Below are positions 34,247 to 42,962 of a DNA stretch of 64,000 nt, in pieces. Each line of letters begins with the position of its first letter. The first letter of the stretch is position 1. This DNA is from Klebsiella pneumoniae (GTDB lineage Bacteria > Desulfobacterota > Binatia > UBA12015). The notes under the pieces are model-generated. The model saw nothing but the letters and a program-made list of their open reading frames with translations, was not told where the DNA came from and did no database searches. Where the stretch lies: the NCBI GenBank assembly GCA_945872365.1, contig CAMBZJ010000012.1, forward strand, positions 1 through 64,000, in the 5' to 3' direction. The translations under genes and the position numbers were made by a program.

Positions 34247-35203
34247 ATGGATCGCAACTTGGCACTCGAGGTGGTCCGCGTGACCGAGGCCGCGGCACTT
34301 GCCTCGGCCCGACTCATGGGGCGTGGCGACGCGGTGGCCTGCGACCGCGCCGCGGCCGAGGCGATGCACCGCGCCTTCGAGGGCATCGCCGCGGACGGCA
34401 GCATCGTGATCGGCGAAGGGCGTGCAGGCGAGACGGAGAGGCTGTGGGTGGGCGAGCGGATCGGCGCCGGCGACGGATCCCCTGCGATCGACGTCGGACT
34501 CGATGCGCTCGAGGGCGCGACGGTGTGCGCTACCGGAGGCGCCAACGCCCTCTCGATCATCATGATCTCCGAGCGCGGGCGCGTCCTGCCGTGTCCCGAA
34601 ACCTACATGGAGAAGATCGCGACCGGCCCGGAGGGCCGCGGCGTCGTGAGCCTCGACAAGTCGCCGACCGAGAACCTCCAGGCACTCGCCGACGCGAAGG
34701 ATGTCTACGTCGAGGACCTGACCGCGGTGATCCTCGACCGGCCCCGTCACGACCGGCTCGTGGACGAGGTGCGCCGTGCCGGCGCGCGCGTGCAGATGCT
34801 CGCCGACGGCGATCTCGCCGCCGCGATCGCGACCGCGCGTCCCGGCAGCGAGGTCGACATCCTGCTCGGAATCGGCGGGGCACAGCAGGGGGTCCTGGCC
34901 GCGGGCGCGATCGAAGCCCTTGGAGGGCATCTCGAGGTGCGCTTCCGACCGCGTACGTCGGACGAGACCGCGCGCCTGCGCGACGCGGGTATCGCTGATC
35001 TCGATCGGATCTACCGTGCGCGCGACCTCGTCGGCGACAACGTCATGTTCGCCGCCACCGGCGTGACCGGCGGGCATCTGCTCTCGGGCGTGCGGTTCTT
35101 TCGCGGCGGAGCGCGCACGAATTCGGTGGTGATGCGCTCGCGCACGCGAACGGCGCGCTGGATCGACGCCTACCACCACTTCGACTTCAAGCCCGAATAC
35201 TGA
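34247..35203 (+). CDS. glpX: Fructose-1,6-bisphosphatase class II (GlpX)
   Basis: This Mn2+/Mg2+-dependent phosphatase of gluconeogenesis belongs to the Li+-sensitive fold. The 318-residue protein shows EGRAGETERLWVGERIG followed by IDVGLDALEGATVCATG, the metal-binding DxxEGT-like block of the class, and a GVTGGHLLSGVRFF block near the C-terminus. It lies 32 bases after hom. Some GlpX proteins also hydrolyse sedoheptulose bisphosphate; that cannot be decided here. Confidence 0.93.
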   Translation: MDRNLALEVVRVTEAAALASARLMGRGDAVACDRAAAEAMHRAFEGIAADGSIVIGEGRAGETERLWVGERIGAGDGSPAIDVGLDALEGATVCATGGANALSIIMISERGRVLPCPETYMEKIATGPEGRGVVSLDKSPTENLQALADAKDVYVEDLTAVILDRPRHDRLVDEVRRAGARVQMLADGDLAAAIATARPGSEVDILLGIGGAQQGVLAAGAIEALGGHLEVRFRPRTSDETARLRDAGIADLDRIYRARDLVGDNVMFAATGVTGGHLLSGVRFFRGGARTNSVVMRSRTRTARWIDAYHHFDFKPEY

Positions 35204-35234
35204 CCGCCGCACGACGCCGGCCGGAGGGAACCAG

Positions 35235-36008
35235 ATGGCGAGCAGCGCGCTGAGCCGCGAGGGTGCGATCGCGACACTGAAGATCGATCGCGCCGAGAAG
35301 ATGAACGCCCTCGACCGCGCGACGCTGCTCGAGCTCCGCGAGCATGTGGCCGACCTCGCGCGCCAACCGGCCGCGGTCGTCGTGGTGGAGAGCGCGGGCG
35401 ACAAGGTGTTCGTCGCCGGGGCCGACATCGAGGCGATGTCCGTGATGGGGGTCGAGGAGGCGCGCCGGTTCTCGGAACTCGGCCACGCGGTCTTCGATGC
35501 GATCGAGGCCTTGCCCTCGATCGTCCTGGCGGTGGTCCAGGGCGCGGCGCTCGGCGGTGGCTGCGAACTCGTGCTCGCCTGTGATCTCGTACTCGCCGGG
35601 GAGAAGGCCCGCTTCGGGCAGCCGGAGACCAACCTCGGCCTGATCCCGGGCTTCGGTGGCTGCGCCCGCCTGCTGCGCCGCGTCGGGCCGATGCTCGCCC
35701 GCGACCTCGTCTACACCGGTCGACTGCTGTCGGCGGCGCAAGCGCATGGCGCGGGCCTGGTCAGCCGGGTGGTCGCGCAGGAGGAACTCGCCGGCGAGGC
35801 GAAAGCGCTGGCGGAACAGCTCGCAAAGCGTCCACCGCTCGCGCTGGCACGCGCCAAGGCGGTGCTCGCAGCCGCGGAGTCGGCGGACGCCCGCACCGCG
35901 GCACGTGTCGAGATCGAGGCCTTCGCCGGGCTGTTCGCCCTCGAAGACACGCGCGAGGGACTCGGGGCTTTCCTCGCCAAGCGCCCCGCCGTGTTCCGGG
36001 GATGCTGA
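35235..36008 (+). CDS. Enoyl-CoA hydratase/isomerase (crotonase family)
   Basis: The 257-residue protein has the crotonase oxyanion-hole blocks AGADIEAM and GAALGGGCEL. Both catalytic glutamates of hydratases are kept, one in GGGCELVLACD and one in GQPETNLGLIPG, so hydration of 2-enoyl-CoA is plausible. It lies 31 bases after glpX and before a B12-binding subunit and a thiolase, a group suited to acyl-CoA turnover. Chain-length specificity is unknown. Confidence 0.87.
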   Translation: MASSALSREGAIATLKIDRAEKMNALDRATLLELREHVADLARQPAAVVVVESAGDKVFVAGADIEAMSVMGVEEARRFSELGHAVFDAIEALPSIVLAVVQGAALGGGCELVLACDLVLAGEKARFGQPETNLGLIPGFGGCARLLRRVGPMLARDLVYTGRLLSAAQAHGAGLVSRVVAQEELAGEAKALAEQLAKRPPLALARAKAVLAAAESADARTAARVEIEAFAGLFALEDTREGLGAFLAKRPAVFRGC

Positions 36009-36024
36009 CCGCGGGCGAGTAGGC

Positions 36025-36054
36025 TTGCCCCGGCCCCGTCCGCGTCGTTATACA
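36025..36054 (+). promoter_or_regulatory. Candidate promoter giving a near-leaderless transcript
   Basis: TTGCCC (36025-36030) and TATACA (36049-36054) are spaced by 18 bases. Transcription would start near 36061, about five bases before the ATG at 36066. The intervening TTCCCTCCGAG has no Shine-Dalgarno, which fits leaderless initiation. Confidence 0.4.
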
Positions 36055-36065
36055 TTCCCTCCGAG

Positions 36066-36473
36066 ATGGATCGCCGGGTACGAATTCTCGTCGCCAAGCC
36101 GGGCCTCGACGGGCACGACCGCGGGGCCAAGATCATCGCGCGCGCGCTCCGGGATGCCGGTTTCGAGGTCATCTACACGGGGCTGCACCAGACTCCCGAG
36201 ATGATCGTCGAGGCGGCGCTCCAAGAGGACGTCGACGCGATCGGTCTCTCCATCCTCTCGGGTGCCCACCTCGTGCAGTTTTCCGCGGTGATCGACCTCC
36301 TGAAGCAGCGCAGCGCGGGCGACGTCGCGGTTTTCGGCGGCGGCATCATCCCGGAGGAGGACATCGAGAGGCTCGCGCAGATGGGGGTGGCGAAGGTCTT
36401 CACGCCGGGCGCGACCACGCAGGATATCATCCGCTGGGTGCAGGAGAACATCCACCCCCGCGAAGTCGGCTGA
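36066..36473 (+). CDS. Cobalamin B12-binding subunit/domain of methylmalonyl-CoA mutase type
   Basis: The 135-residue protein consists only of the B12-binding domain. GLDGHDRGAK (14-23) carries the DxHxxG motif whose His replaces dimethylbenzimidazole as lower cobalt ligand; SILSGAH and GGGIIPEED are the remaining family signatures. It resembles the C-terminal part of methylmalonyl-CoA mutase alpha chain or the small subunit of archaeal-type and ethylmalonyl/isobutyryl-CoA mutases. The TIM-barrel partner is not in the window. The promoter candidate upstream suggests separate expression from the hydratase gene. Confidence 0.9.
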   Translation: MDRRVRILVAKPGLDGHDRGAKIIARALRDAGFEVIYTGLHQTPEMIVEAALQEDVDAIGLSILSGAHLVQFSAVIDLLKQRSAGDVAVFGGGIIPEEDIERLAQMGVAKVFTPGATTQDIIRWVQENIHPREVG

Positions 36474-36495
36474 CCGCGGAAGACGGGGCGGTTCC

Positions 36496-37650
36496 GTGGA
36501 GCACCGCGACATCGTCATCGTCGGTGGTGGACCGGCCGGTGCAGCCACCGCCCTGTGGCTCGAACGAACGAACCCGCAGCTGGCGGAGCGCTGTCTCGTG
36601 CTCGACCGAGCCGACTTCCCGCGGGACAAGACCTGTGCGGGCGGGCTGATTCCGCACACCCTCGCGCTCCTCGCCGAGCTCGACCTCGGACTCGACGTGC
36701 CGCACGTCCGGGTCGATCGCGCGCGCGTCGAAACCGGCGGGTCGCCGGTGGGGGTGGCGCAGCGGGGTTGCTGCTGGGTGATCCGGCGTCGCGAGTTCGA
36801 CGCCATGCTGCTCGATGCGGCAAGGAGCCGCGGCATCGAGGTGCGCTGCGGCGTGAAGGTTTCGGGCCTCCGGCGGCTCGATGGTGAGATCGTCCTCGAA
36901 ACCTCCAGCGGACCCATCGCGGCCCGCGCGGTCGTCGGTGCTGACGGCTCAGGAAGCCTCGTGCGGCGGCGCATGGTCGACCCGGGGGAGGGTTGGGTGG
37001 CTCGCGCCACGATGGCCGACGTGCCGACCGGGCGCGACCGACCGGACGACATCTTCGAGTTCGACTTCAGGGCGATCCGCGGCGGCCTAGCCGGCTATGA
37101 GTGGTCCTTTCCGTGCCTGGTCGACGGCCGTCCGCACAGGAACGTCGGCGTGTATTCCGTGATCCGCTCCGGACAGGGTGAGCGCATCTCGGCCCTGCTC
37201 GAACATCGCGCCGGCGGGCCAGGTCCGCGCCACCAGGCCGCCCCGATCCGGTTGTACGACGGCCGTGGCCCGCTTGCCGCACCGGGTGTCTTGCTGGTGG
37301 GTGACGCAGCCGGTGCCGAAGCGCTTCTCGGCGAGGGGATCTCCTTCGCACTCGAGTACGGGAAACTCGCCGCGGGGGCGCTCTCGGCCGGATTCGCGGC
37401 CGATGACCTCTCGTTCGCGGGATGGGCGGAGACGATACGGCGCTCTCCGATGGGCCGAAAACTGCGGTGGCTGGCCTTCTTCGCCCGACTCTTCTACGGT
37501 CCCAAGAGTTGGTTGTGGTTCTCCCTGATGCGTCTCTCCGGGCGCGTCCAAGCGATCGGCTTGAATTGGTACAACGGTGTCGGGGCGTCCGGCGACGCGC
37601 CGGAGCGCTTCGGTTCCGGGGCCGTCGAAGGCCCCTCTTCACGGAGGTAG
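36496..37650 (+). CDS. Geranylgeranyl reductase-family FAD-dependent oxidoreductase
   Basis: The 384-residue flavoprotein has an N-terminal GGGPAGAATALWLER dinucleotide loop (11-25), the DFPRDKTCAGGL segment and a second FAD block GVLLVGDAAGAEALLGEGIS, as in geranylgeranyl reductases. These reduce isoprenoid double bonds in chlorophyll, archaeal lipids or quinone/dolichol-type side chains. The substrate here could be a polyprenyl lipid, which would be relevant to glycan carriers. The start is GTG 36496. Other flavin monooxygenases of the same superfamily cannot be excluded. Confidence 0.82.
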   Translation: MEHRDIVIVGGGPAGAATALWLERTNPQLAERCLVLDRADFPRDKTCAGGLIPHTLALLAELDLGLDVPHVRVDRARVETGGSPVGVAQRGCCWVIRRREFDAMLLDAARSRGIEVRCGVKVSGLRRLDGEIVLETSSGPIAARAVVGADGSGSLVRRRMVDPGEGWVARATMADVPTGRDRPDDIFEFDFRAIRGGLAGYEWSFPCLVDGRPHRNVGVYSVIRSGQGERISALLEHRAGGPGPRHQAAPIRLYDGRGPLAAPGVLLVGDAAGAEALLGEGISFALEYGKLAAGALSAGFAADDLSFAGWAETIRRSPMGRKLRWLAFFARLFYGPKSWLWFSLMRLSGRVQAIGLNWYNGVGASGDAPERFGSGAVEGPSSRR

Positions 37651-37652
37651 TC

Positions 37653-38834
37653 ATGGCAGACGCAGTCATCGTATCGGCGACCCGTACCGCGATCGGCTCG
37701 ATGGGCGGATCCCTCTCCGGCATGCCGGCGACGCAGCTCGGGGCCATCGCGATCCGCAGCGCGCTCGCGAAGGCGGGTGTCGATGGCAAGGACGTGGGCG
37801 AGGTCATCCTCGGCAATGTCCTTGCCGCCGGACTCGGCCTGAACGCCGCCCGCGTCGCCTACCTCGAAGCGGGAATCCCCAAGGAAGTTCCCGGCTACGG
37901 CCTGAACAAGGCCTGCGGCTCTGGTCTGAAGGCGGTCGCGCTCGCGGCCGCGGGCATCATGCTCGGTGAGTACGACGTCGCGGTGGGTGGCGGCATGGAG
38001 AGCATGTCGAACGCGCCCTACCTTCTTTCCAAGGCGCGGTACGGCTATCGCCTCGGTCACGCCGAACTCCTCGACTCGATGATCAACGACGGACTCACGT
38101 GTCCGATCACGCACGTCCACATGGGTGTGACGGCCGAGAACGTCGCCAAGAAGTACTCGCTGACCCGCCAGGAGCAGGACGAATTTTCCGCCGCGAGCCA
38201 GATCAAGGCCGTCGCCGCGATCGAGGCGGGGCGGTTCAAGGCGGAGATCACGCCGGTGCAGGTGCCGGGCAAGAAGAAGGGCGAGACGGTCGAGTTCGCG
38301 ACCGACGAATTTCCCCGGGCCGGGACGACGGCCGAGAAACTCTCGTCACTCAAGGCGGCCTTCCAGAAGGACGGGACGGTGACCGCCGGCAACGCCTCCG
38401 GCATCAACGATGGCGCCGCGGCGCTCGTGGTCATGAGCGAGGCGGAGGCCAAGCGGCGCGGTCTCGCGCCGATCGCGAAGATCCGTGGTTGGGCAGCGGC
38501 CGGTGTCGACCCGTCGATCATGGGCATGGGCCCCTGGCCAGCTTGCGAGAAGGCGCTTGCCCGGACCGGGCTCAAGCAGGACGACATCGGGCTCTGGGAA
38601 CTGAACGAGGCCTTCGCCGCGCAGTCGCTAGGCGTCCTGCGCGAACTGAAGATCGACCCGGCCCGGGTGAACGTGAACGGCGGGGCGATTGCTCTCGGCC
38701 ACCCGATCGGTGCGAGCGGGGCCCGGGTGCTGGTGACTCTGCTCCACGCCATGCAGGACCGCGACGTGAAACGGGGTATCGCCTCCCTCTGCATCGGCGG
38801 CGGGCAGGGCATCGCCATGGTCGTGGAGCGCTGA
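37653..38834 (+). CDS. Acetyl-CoA acetyltransferase (thiolase)
   Basis: This enzyme condenses two acetyl-CoA to acetoacetyl-CoA or runs in the degradative direction. From ATG 37653 with GGAGG upstream the protein has 393 residues, the nucleophile C88 in NKACGSGLKA, the NEAFAAQ motif, GGAIALGHPIGASGAR with the catalytic His, and CIGGGQGIA with the second Cys. The length and the MSNAPYLL block are typical of biosynthetic thiolases (AtoB/PhaA). It follows the reductase gene by two bases, so the pair is co-transcribed. Confidence 0.94.
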   Translation: MADAVIVSATRTAIGSMGGSLSGMPATQLGAIAIRSALAKAGVDGKDVGEVILGNVLAAGLGLNAARVAYLEAGIPKEVPGYGLNKACGSGLKAVALAAAGIMLGEYDVAVGGGMESMSNAPYLLSKARYGYRLGHAELLDSMINDGLTCPITHVHMGVTAENVAKKYSLTRQEQDEFSAASQIKAVAAIEAGRFKAEITPVQVPGKKKGETVEFATDEFPRAGTTAEKLSSLKAAFQKDGTVTAGNASGINDGAAALVVMSEAEAKRRGLAPIAKIRGWAAAGVDPSIMGMGPWPACEKALARTGLKQDDIGLWELNEAFAAQSLGVLRELKIDPARVNVNGGAIALGHPIGASGARVLVTLLHAMQDRDVKRGIASLCIGGGQGIAMVVER

Positions 38835-38930
38835 TCGGAGTAGCAGCGCGGGAAAGCAAGTGATGACCAGCCTCCCGCGCCGCTCGAACCGCCCCCAGCC
38901 ATCGGACCAGGCAGGGCGAGGGCAGGCTCG

Positions 38931-39605
38931 ATGAAGGTGGCCGCCTTCTTCGACATCGACGGCACGCTGCTCTCGGTCAACACGGCTCCGCTTTATGCTC
39001 GCTACATGCGACGGCACGGGCGGGCACGTCGACGGGATATCCTGCGCACCGCCTACTATCTCGTGCGCTACAAGTTGAACCTGCTCGATCTGGAGTCCGC
39101 GATGGAACAGGCGAGTGGGATGATCGCGGGGAAGTCGGAAGCCGAAGTCGCCGAGTTCTGCGAGCGCTGGTACCGCGAAGTCGTGCGCGACTACCTGGTT
39201 CCGGGCATGGTCGAGATCCTCGAGGAGCACCGTGCCGAGGGCCATGAGATCGCCTTTCTCTCGAGCAGCACGCAATACCTCGCCGGGCCGCTCGCCCGGG
39301 ATCTCCGGGTCGAGCACCTGCTCGTCACGCGGCTCGAAGTCGTTGACGGCCGCTTTACCGGTCGCCCGGTTCGTCCGGTCTGTTACGGGCAGGGCAAGGT
39401 CCATTGGGCACGCTCGTTCGCCGAGGAGCGTGGCGTGGATCTCGCCGAGAGTTGGTTCTACACGGATTCCGTGACCGACCTCCCGGTCCTGGAACTCGTG
39501 GGGAACCCGCGCGTGGTCAATCCCGACCGCCTGCTCCGGCGCGAGGCGAGGCGGCGCGGCTGGCCGATCCTTTCGCCGACCATGGACCTGCATGCCGCGT
39601 CGTGA
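38931..39605 (+). CDS. HAD-IB family phosphatase (SerB-like)
   Basis: The 224-residue cytosolic hydrolase has motif I FFDIDGTL with nucleophile D8 and general acid D10, motif II in FLSSSTQY and motif IV as YTDSVTDLPVLE. The family covers phosphoserine phosphatases and lipid-phosphate phosphatases of the same HAD-IB class. The small alpha-helical cap (40-110) is normal. The 14-base overlap with the next gene suggests coupling. The substrate is unknown. Confidence 0.85.
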   Translation: MKVAAFFDIDGTLLSVNTAPLYARYMRRHGRARRRDILRTAYYLVRYKLNLLDLESAMEQASGMIAGKSEAEVAEFCERWYREVVRDYLVPGMVEILEEHRAEGHEIAFLSSSTQYLAGPLARDLRVEHLLVTRLEVVDGRFTGRPVRPVCYGQGKVHWARSFAEERGVDLAESWFYTDSVTDLPVLELVGNPRVVNPDRLLRREARRRGWPILSPTMDLHAAS

Positions 39606-40113
39606 GCGTCCGACCCCGCCGCCCACAAGCCGCTGGCCATGGGTCGCACTCGGGCTTGCGTTGCTGGCCCTCTGGGGCGGCTTCCGCTGGACGTCCCAAC
39701 TCCTCTATCCGGGGCCGGGTCGCCCGCCCGGGGAGACGATCCGGTTCGCGGAACCGCGCGAAGGCGCGAGTGGCGGAGAACCTGAAGCGGCGCCTGCGCG
39801 TCCGGGCACCGAGAAGCCCAAGCCACCGGTCCAGGTGATCGTCCCCGAGACGGCCCCTGCGGCCGTCGGAGCTAAGCCCGTCACGGGTTCGCCCGGCGGG
39901 CTGGGCCAGGTGGTCGCGGACCTACCTTCCACGCAGGCCACAGCGGTTCCGGCGGCGGCGTCCTCGCCCCGTCCTGTCCCTTCGCCATCGCCCTTCGCCC
40001 GGACCGCCATCCGGAAGAGCAGGCCCCGCGAGAGCTTCGACGACCTCGACCGTCGCACACTCGAGGCGATCCTCGAACGACGGTCGCACCCGGCGCGCAA
40101 GCCCGCTCCCTGA
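39592..40113 (+). CDS. Small single-span membrane protein with Pro/Ala-rich linker
   Basis: This is not a family I recognise. The 173-residue product has a Pro/Arg-rich N-terminus, one membrane helix (about 16-33), a long Pro/Ala/Thr-rich linker (45-140) and a short charged C-terminal helix (ESFDDLDRRTLEAILERRS). The layout is like periplasm-spanning linkers such as those of TonB or division proteins, but no domain signature is visible. It overlaps the HAD phosphatase gene by 14 bases and ends 79 bases before dnaB. Confidence 0.6.
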   Translation: MPRRERPTPPPTSRWPWVALGLALLALWGGFRWTSQLLYPGPGRPPGETIRFAEPREGASGGEPEAAPARPGTEKPKPPVQVIVPETAPAAVGAKPVTGSPGGLGQVVADLPSTQATAVPAAASSPRPVPSPSPFARTAIRKSRPRESFDDLDRRTLEAILERRSHPARKPAP

Positions 40114-40192
40114 CCGGACCGCTTGCGGGTCGGGCAGGCTGGGTCTAGTGCCGTTGGCCCGGGCGCGCGTGCTCCCGGAACGAGGTGCGAAC

Positions 40193-41575
40193 GTGAGCGA
40201 GAACGTTGTCGGAGGTCTCCGGGTCCCTCCGCAGAGCATCGAGGCCGAGGAGGCCGTGCTCGGCGGGATCCTGCTCGACAACCAGGCCCTCGAGCGCGCC
40301 GGCGACATCCTGGCCGAGGAGGACTTCTACCGGGAGTCGCACCGTCGCGTCTGGAGGTCTCTCGTCGAACTCGACCAGCGGCGCGAGCCGGCCGACGTCA
40401 TCACGGTGACGGAGTGCCTGAAGCGCCGCGGAGACCTCGACGCAGTCGGCGGCGCGGCGGCGATCGCCGAACTGGTCGAGCGCACGGCGACCGCGGCGAA
40501 CGTCATGCTCTACGCACGCATCGTCAAGGAGAAGGCTATCCTGCGCGGGCTCGTCGACGTGGCGAGCGACGTCGTGGGCCGCGCGATGAGCGGCAATACC
40601 GGCGACGTCGAGCAGTTCCTCGACGAAGCGGAGAACGCCGTCTACCGCATTTCCGAGCGGCGGGTCCGGGCCGGGTTCTCGAAGGTCGAAGAGATCATCG
40701 TCGGCTCGATCGAGCGCATCCAGCAACTCTACGAGCGGCGCGAACTCGTGACCGGCGTGCCCACCGGTTTCTACGAGCTGAACAAGCTGACAGCGGGTCT
40801 CCAGGGCGGCGACCTCATCATCATCGCCGGGCGACCCTCGATGGGAAAGAGCGCGCTCGCGACGAATATCGGTCAGAAGGCTGCGGAAGCCGGCTATCCG
40901 GTCGCGCTCTTTTCGCTCGAAATGTCCAAGGAATCTCTGGTGCTGCGCATGCTCTGCGGCGAGGCGCGCGTCGACGGGCAGAAGGTGCGCACCGGCCACC
41001 TCGGTGACCGCGAGATGCCCCGACTCGCGATGGCGGCAGCGAGGCTTGCCGAGCTTCCCTTCTACATCGACGACACGCCTGCACTCTCCGTCATGGAGGT
41101 GCGATCCCGTTCGCGGCGCCTCATGCGCGACGTCGGCCAGCGCGGCCTGATCATCGTCGACTACCTCCAGCTCATGCGCGCGAACCGGGACGTCGACAGT
41201 CGAGAGCAGGAGATCTCGATGATTTCGCGGTCGCTGAAAGGGCTCGCCAAGGAACTCGACGTCCCGGTCGTCGCGCTCTCGCAGCTCAATCGCCAGGTCG
41301 AGAGCCGGGCCGACAAGCGACCGATGCTCTCCGACCTGCGCGAGTCGGGTGCCATCGAGCAGGACGCCGACCTGATCGCCTTCGTCTACCGCGACGAGTT
41401 CTACAACAAGGCCTCCACCGAGGAGGGCGTGGCCGAGATCATCATCGCCAAGCAGCGCAATGGGCCGCTCGGCACGGCGAGGCTGCTTTTTCGCAAGGAA
41501 TACACCCTCTTCGAGAACCTGAGCGAGCGCGAGGAGGAGCCGGTGGGCGAGGAGCGCAACGCTTTCGAAATGTGA
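40193..41575 (+). CDS. dnaB: Replicative DNA helicase DnaB
   Basis: The hexameric helicase unwinds the fork on the lagging strand. From GTG 40193 (GAGGTG upstream) it has 460 residues; a GTG at 40148 would add 15. The N-terminal domain (VPPQSIEAEEAVLGGIL) is followed by the RecA-type motor with Walker A GRPSMGKSA, ALFSLEMS, the DYLQLM block and the SQLNRQVE motif. No intein or insertion is present. It is separated from its usual partner rplI. The stop is one base from the convergent thiE stop. Confidence 0.96.
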   Translation: MSENVVGGLRVPPQSIEAEEAVLGGILLDNQALERAGDILAEEDFYRESHRRVWRSLVELDQRREPADVITVTECLKRRGDLDAVGGAAAIAELVERTATAANVMLYARIVKEKAILRGLVDVASDVVGRAMSGNTGDVEQFLDEAENAVYRISERRVRAGFSKVEEIIVGSIERIQQLYERRELVTGVPTGFYELNKLTAGLQGGDLIIIAGRPSMGKSALATNIGQKAAEAGYPVALFSLEMSKESLVLRMLCGEARVDGQKVRTGHLGDREMPRLAMAAARLAELPFYIDDTPALSVMEVRSRSRRLMRDVGQRGLIIVDYLQLMRANRDVDSREQEISMISRSLKGLAKELDVPVVALSQLNRQVESRADKRPMLSDLRESGAIEQDADLIAFVYRDEFYNKASTEEGVAEIIIAKQRNGPLGTARLLFRKEYTLFENLSEREEEPVGEERNAFEM

Positions 41576-41576
41576 C

Positions 41577-42206
41577 TCAGGGAATGCGCCAGCGCCGGAC
41601 CAGGCTCGCGGGATCGGGCGCGGTTTCGAGCGCACCGATCATCGCAACGGCATCCGCACCGGCTGCGAGGACCGCATCGGCACGCGGCACGTCGATCCCG
41701 CCGATCGCGACGATCGGGAGTCGCACCGCGGCGCGCAGCGTGGCGAGGGCTTCCGGGCCGCGGGGCGATCGGGCGTCGCTCTTGCTCGACGTCGCGTAGA
41801 TCGCTCCGAAGCCGATGTAGTCGGCGCCGTCGGCCTCGGCCGCGCGAGCCTCGTCCGCGTCGTGGGTAGAGACCCCGATGACGGCCCGGGGCCCGAGGAT
41901 CCGGCGGGCGTCGGCGATGGCGAGGTCCTCCTGTCCCAGGTGGACGCCGGCGGCGCCGGCGATGGCCGCGATGTCGCAGCGGTCGTTGACGATGATCCCG
42001 GCGCCGGTGTGCGCGGCGACTTCGACCAGCTCGCGCGCGAGGGCGAGATGCGCGCCATCCCCGAGAGTCTTCGCGCGGAGTTGCAGCCAGGGCGCCCCCG
42101 CCTCGAGCAGGACGCGGGCGAGATCCCGCGCCCGGTCGATGCGATGGTCGCGCACGTCCACGATCGGGTAGAGCCGGGCAAAACGAGGAGGAGTGCGGCG
42201 CTTCAT
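41577..42206 (-). CDS. thiE: Thiamine phosphate synthase
   Basis: This TIM-barrel enzyme joins HMP-pyrophosphate and thiazole phosphate to thiamine phosphate. The 209-residue protein has QLRAKT (42-47) for pyrophosphate binding, VNDRCDIA, GVHLGQEDL, GVSTHDADEA and the phosphate-binding IGGID near the C-terminus. All are canonical. It is convergent with dnaB with a one-base gap. The 111 bases upstream show no TPP-riboswitch elements (no CUGAGA or ACC-U-GAUC blocks), so regulation is unclear. Confidence 0.95.
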   Translation of the reverse strand: MKRRTPPRFARLYPIVDVRDHRIDRARDLARVLLEAGAPWLQLRAKTLGDGAHLALARELVEVAAHTGAGIIVNDRCDIAAIAGAAGVHLGQEDLAIADARRILGPRAVIGVSTHDADEARAAEADGADYIGFGAIYATSSKSDARSPRGPEALATLRAAVRLPIVAIGGIDVPRADAVLAAGADAVAMIGALETAPDPASLVRRWRIP

Positions 42207-42231
42207 CGGCAGGTTGGGCAGTTCGATAACG

Positions 42232-42262
42232 AAAAAGGGGCGGCGGGTTCACCCGCCGCCCC
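42232..42262 (-). terminator. Intrinsic terminator downstream of the YdcF-like gene
   Basis: On the minus strand an 11-bp all-GC stem (42252-42262 with 42237-42247) with a 4-base loop is followed by TTTTT (42236-42232). It lies 56 bases beyond the stop of the YdcF-like gene and just before thiE, separating the two transcripts. Confidence 0.9.
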
Positions 42263-42317
42263 TTCGGGGTCGGTCACAGCCTCCGGCGGCGCCAAGCCGG
42301 CCATCCTCGACTCGTTC

Positions 42318-42962
42318 TCAGTTTGCGCGAAGTCGCGCCGGAAGGAAGTAGCGCAACTCATAGAGAATCGTCTTGGCCGCCTCGACGAAGACCGCGATCA
42401 GCGAGTGTTCGTCCCACCACCAGGCGGGCCCGCTTGTCCGGGGGCCGCATGCGAGCAGCGCGACCCGCGCGCCGGCGGCACCCAGCGCGATCCGCAGGGA
42501 CCGGCGCGCCCGGCGCGAGTGCAGGGGCGAGGTGACGGCGACAATCTCGCGCGCCTCGTGCGCCTCGGCCCAGTCGGCCAGTGCGCGAGCGTCCTCCCAG
42601 GTCGAGGTGCCTTCCGGGACGATGAACTCCACGGCCTCGGGGACCCCGGCCGCCCGTGCGATCCGCGCACCCACCTCCGCGTCGGTCATCGGCTGGCCGA
42701 CGGCCGCGAGCGAGCGGTCGAGAGAGCCGCCTGTGAACACGATGCGCGGGGCGACGCCGCGACGCCAGAGTTCGGCTGCGCAAAGCGGCCGGGAGGGAAT
42801 CTCGCCGGGAAACACGTAGATCGCATCGGCACGTGCGGGCAGGGGATCGGAGACGGTCATGAGGGTCGGCAGAGAGAGAAAAGCGCCACCGGCAGCGAGC
42901 AGGACGATCAAGGCATGTGGCCATCGCGGACGTCCGCTCGCGGTCGGGTGTTCGGGAGTCAC
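42318..42962 (-). CDS. YdcF family (DUF218) membrane-anchored protein
   Basis: The 214-residue protein has one N-terminal membrane helix (about 15-40) and a DUF218 domain. An ADAIYVFPGE block, an FTGGSLDRS Ser/Gly block, the VPEGTSTWEDARAL motif and AVTSPLHSRRARRSL are the conserved family elements. Members such as ElyC/SanA act in envelope lipid-carrier or peptidoglycan metabolism, which suits its place at the edge of a glycan locus. Its ATG overlaps the stop of the upstream HTH gene (ATGA), so both are translated together. Confidence 0.85.
   Translation of the reverse strand: MTPEHPTASGRPRWPHALIVLLAAGGAFLSLPTLMTVSDPLPARADAIYVFPGEIPSRPLCAAELWRRGVAPRIVFTGGSLDRSLAAVGQPMTDAEVGARIARAAGVPEAVEFIVPEGTSTWEDARALADWAEAHEAREIVAVTSPLHSRRARRSLRIALGAAGARVALLACGPRTSGPAWWWDEHSLIAVFVEAAKTILYELRYFLPARLRAN

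Noticed and set aside
40144-40192. A dnaB promoter at TTGCGG/TCTAGT
   Set aside because: The spacing is only 15 bases and both hexamers are weak, so I do not call it.
42207-42317. Possible TPP riboswitch upstream of thiE
   Set aside because: None of the conserved TPP-aptamer blocks is present; the region is occupied by the YdcF terminator and a short spacer.
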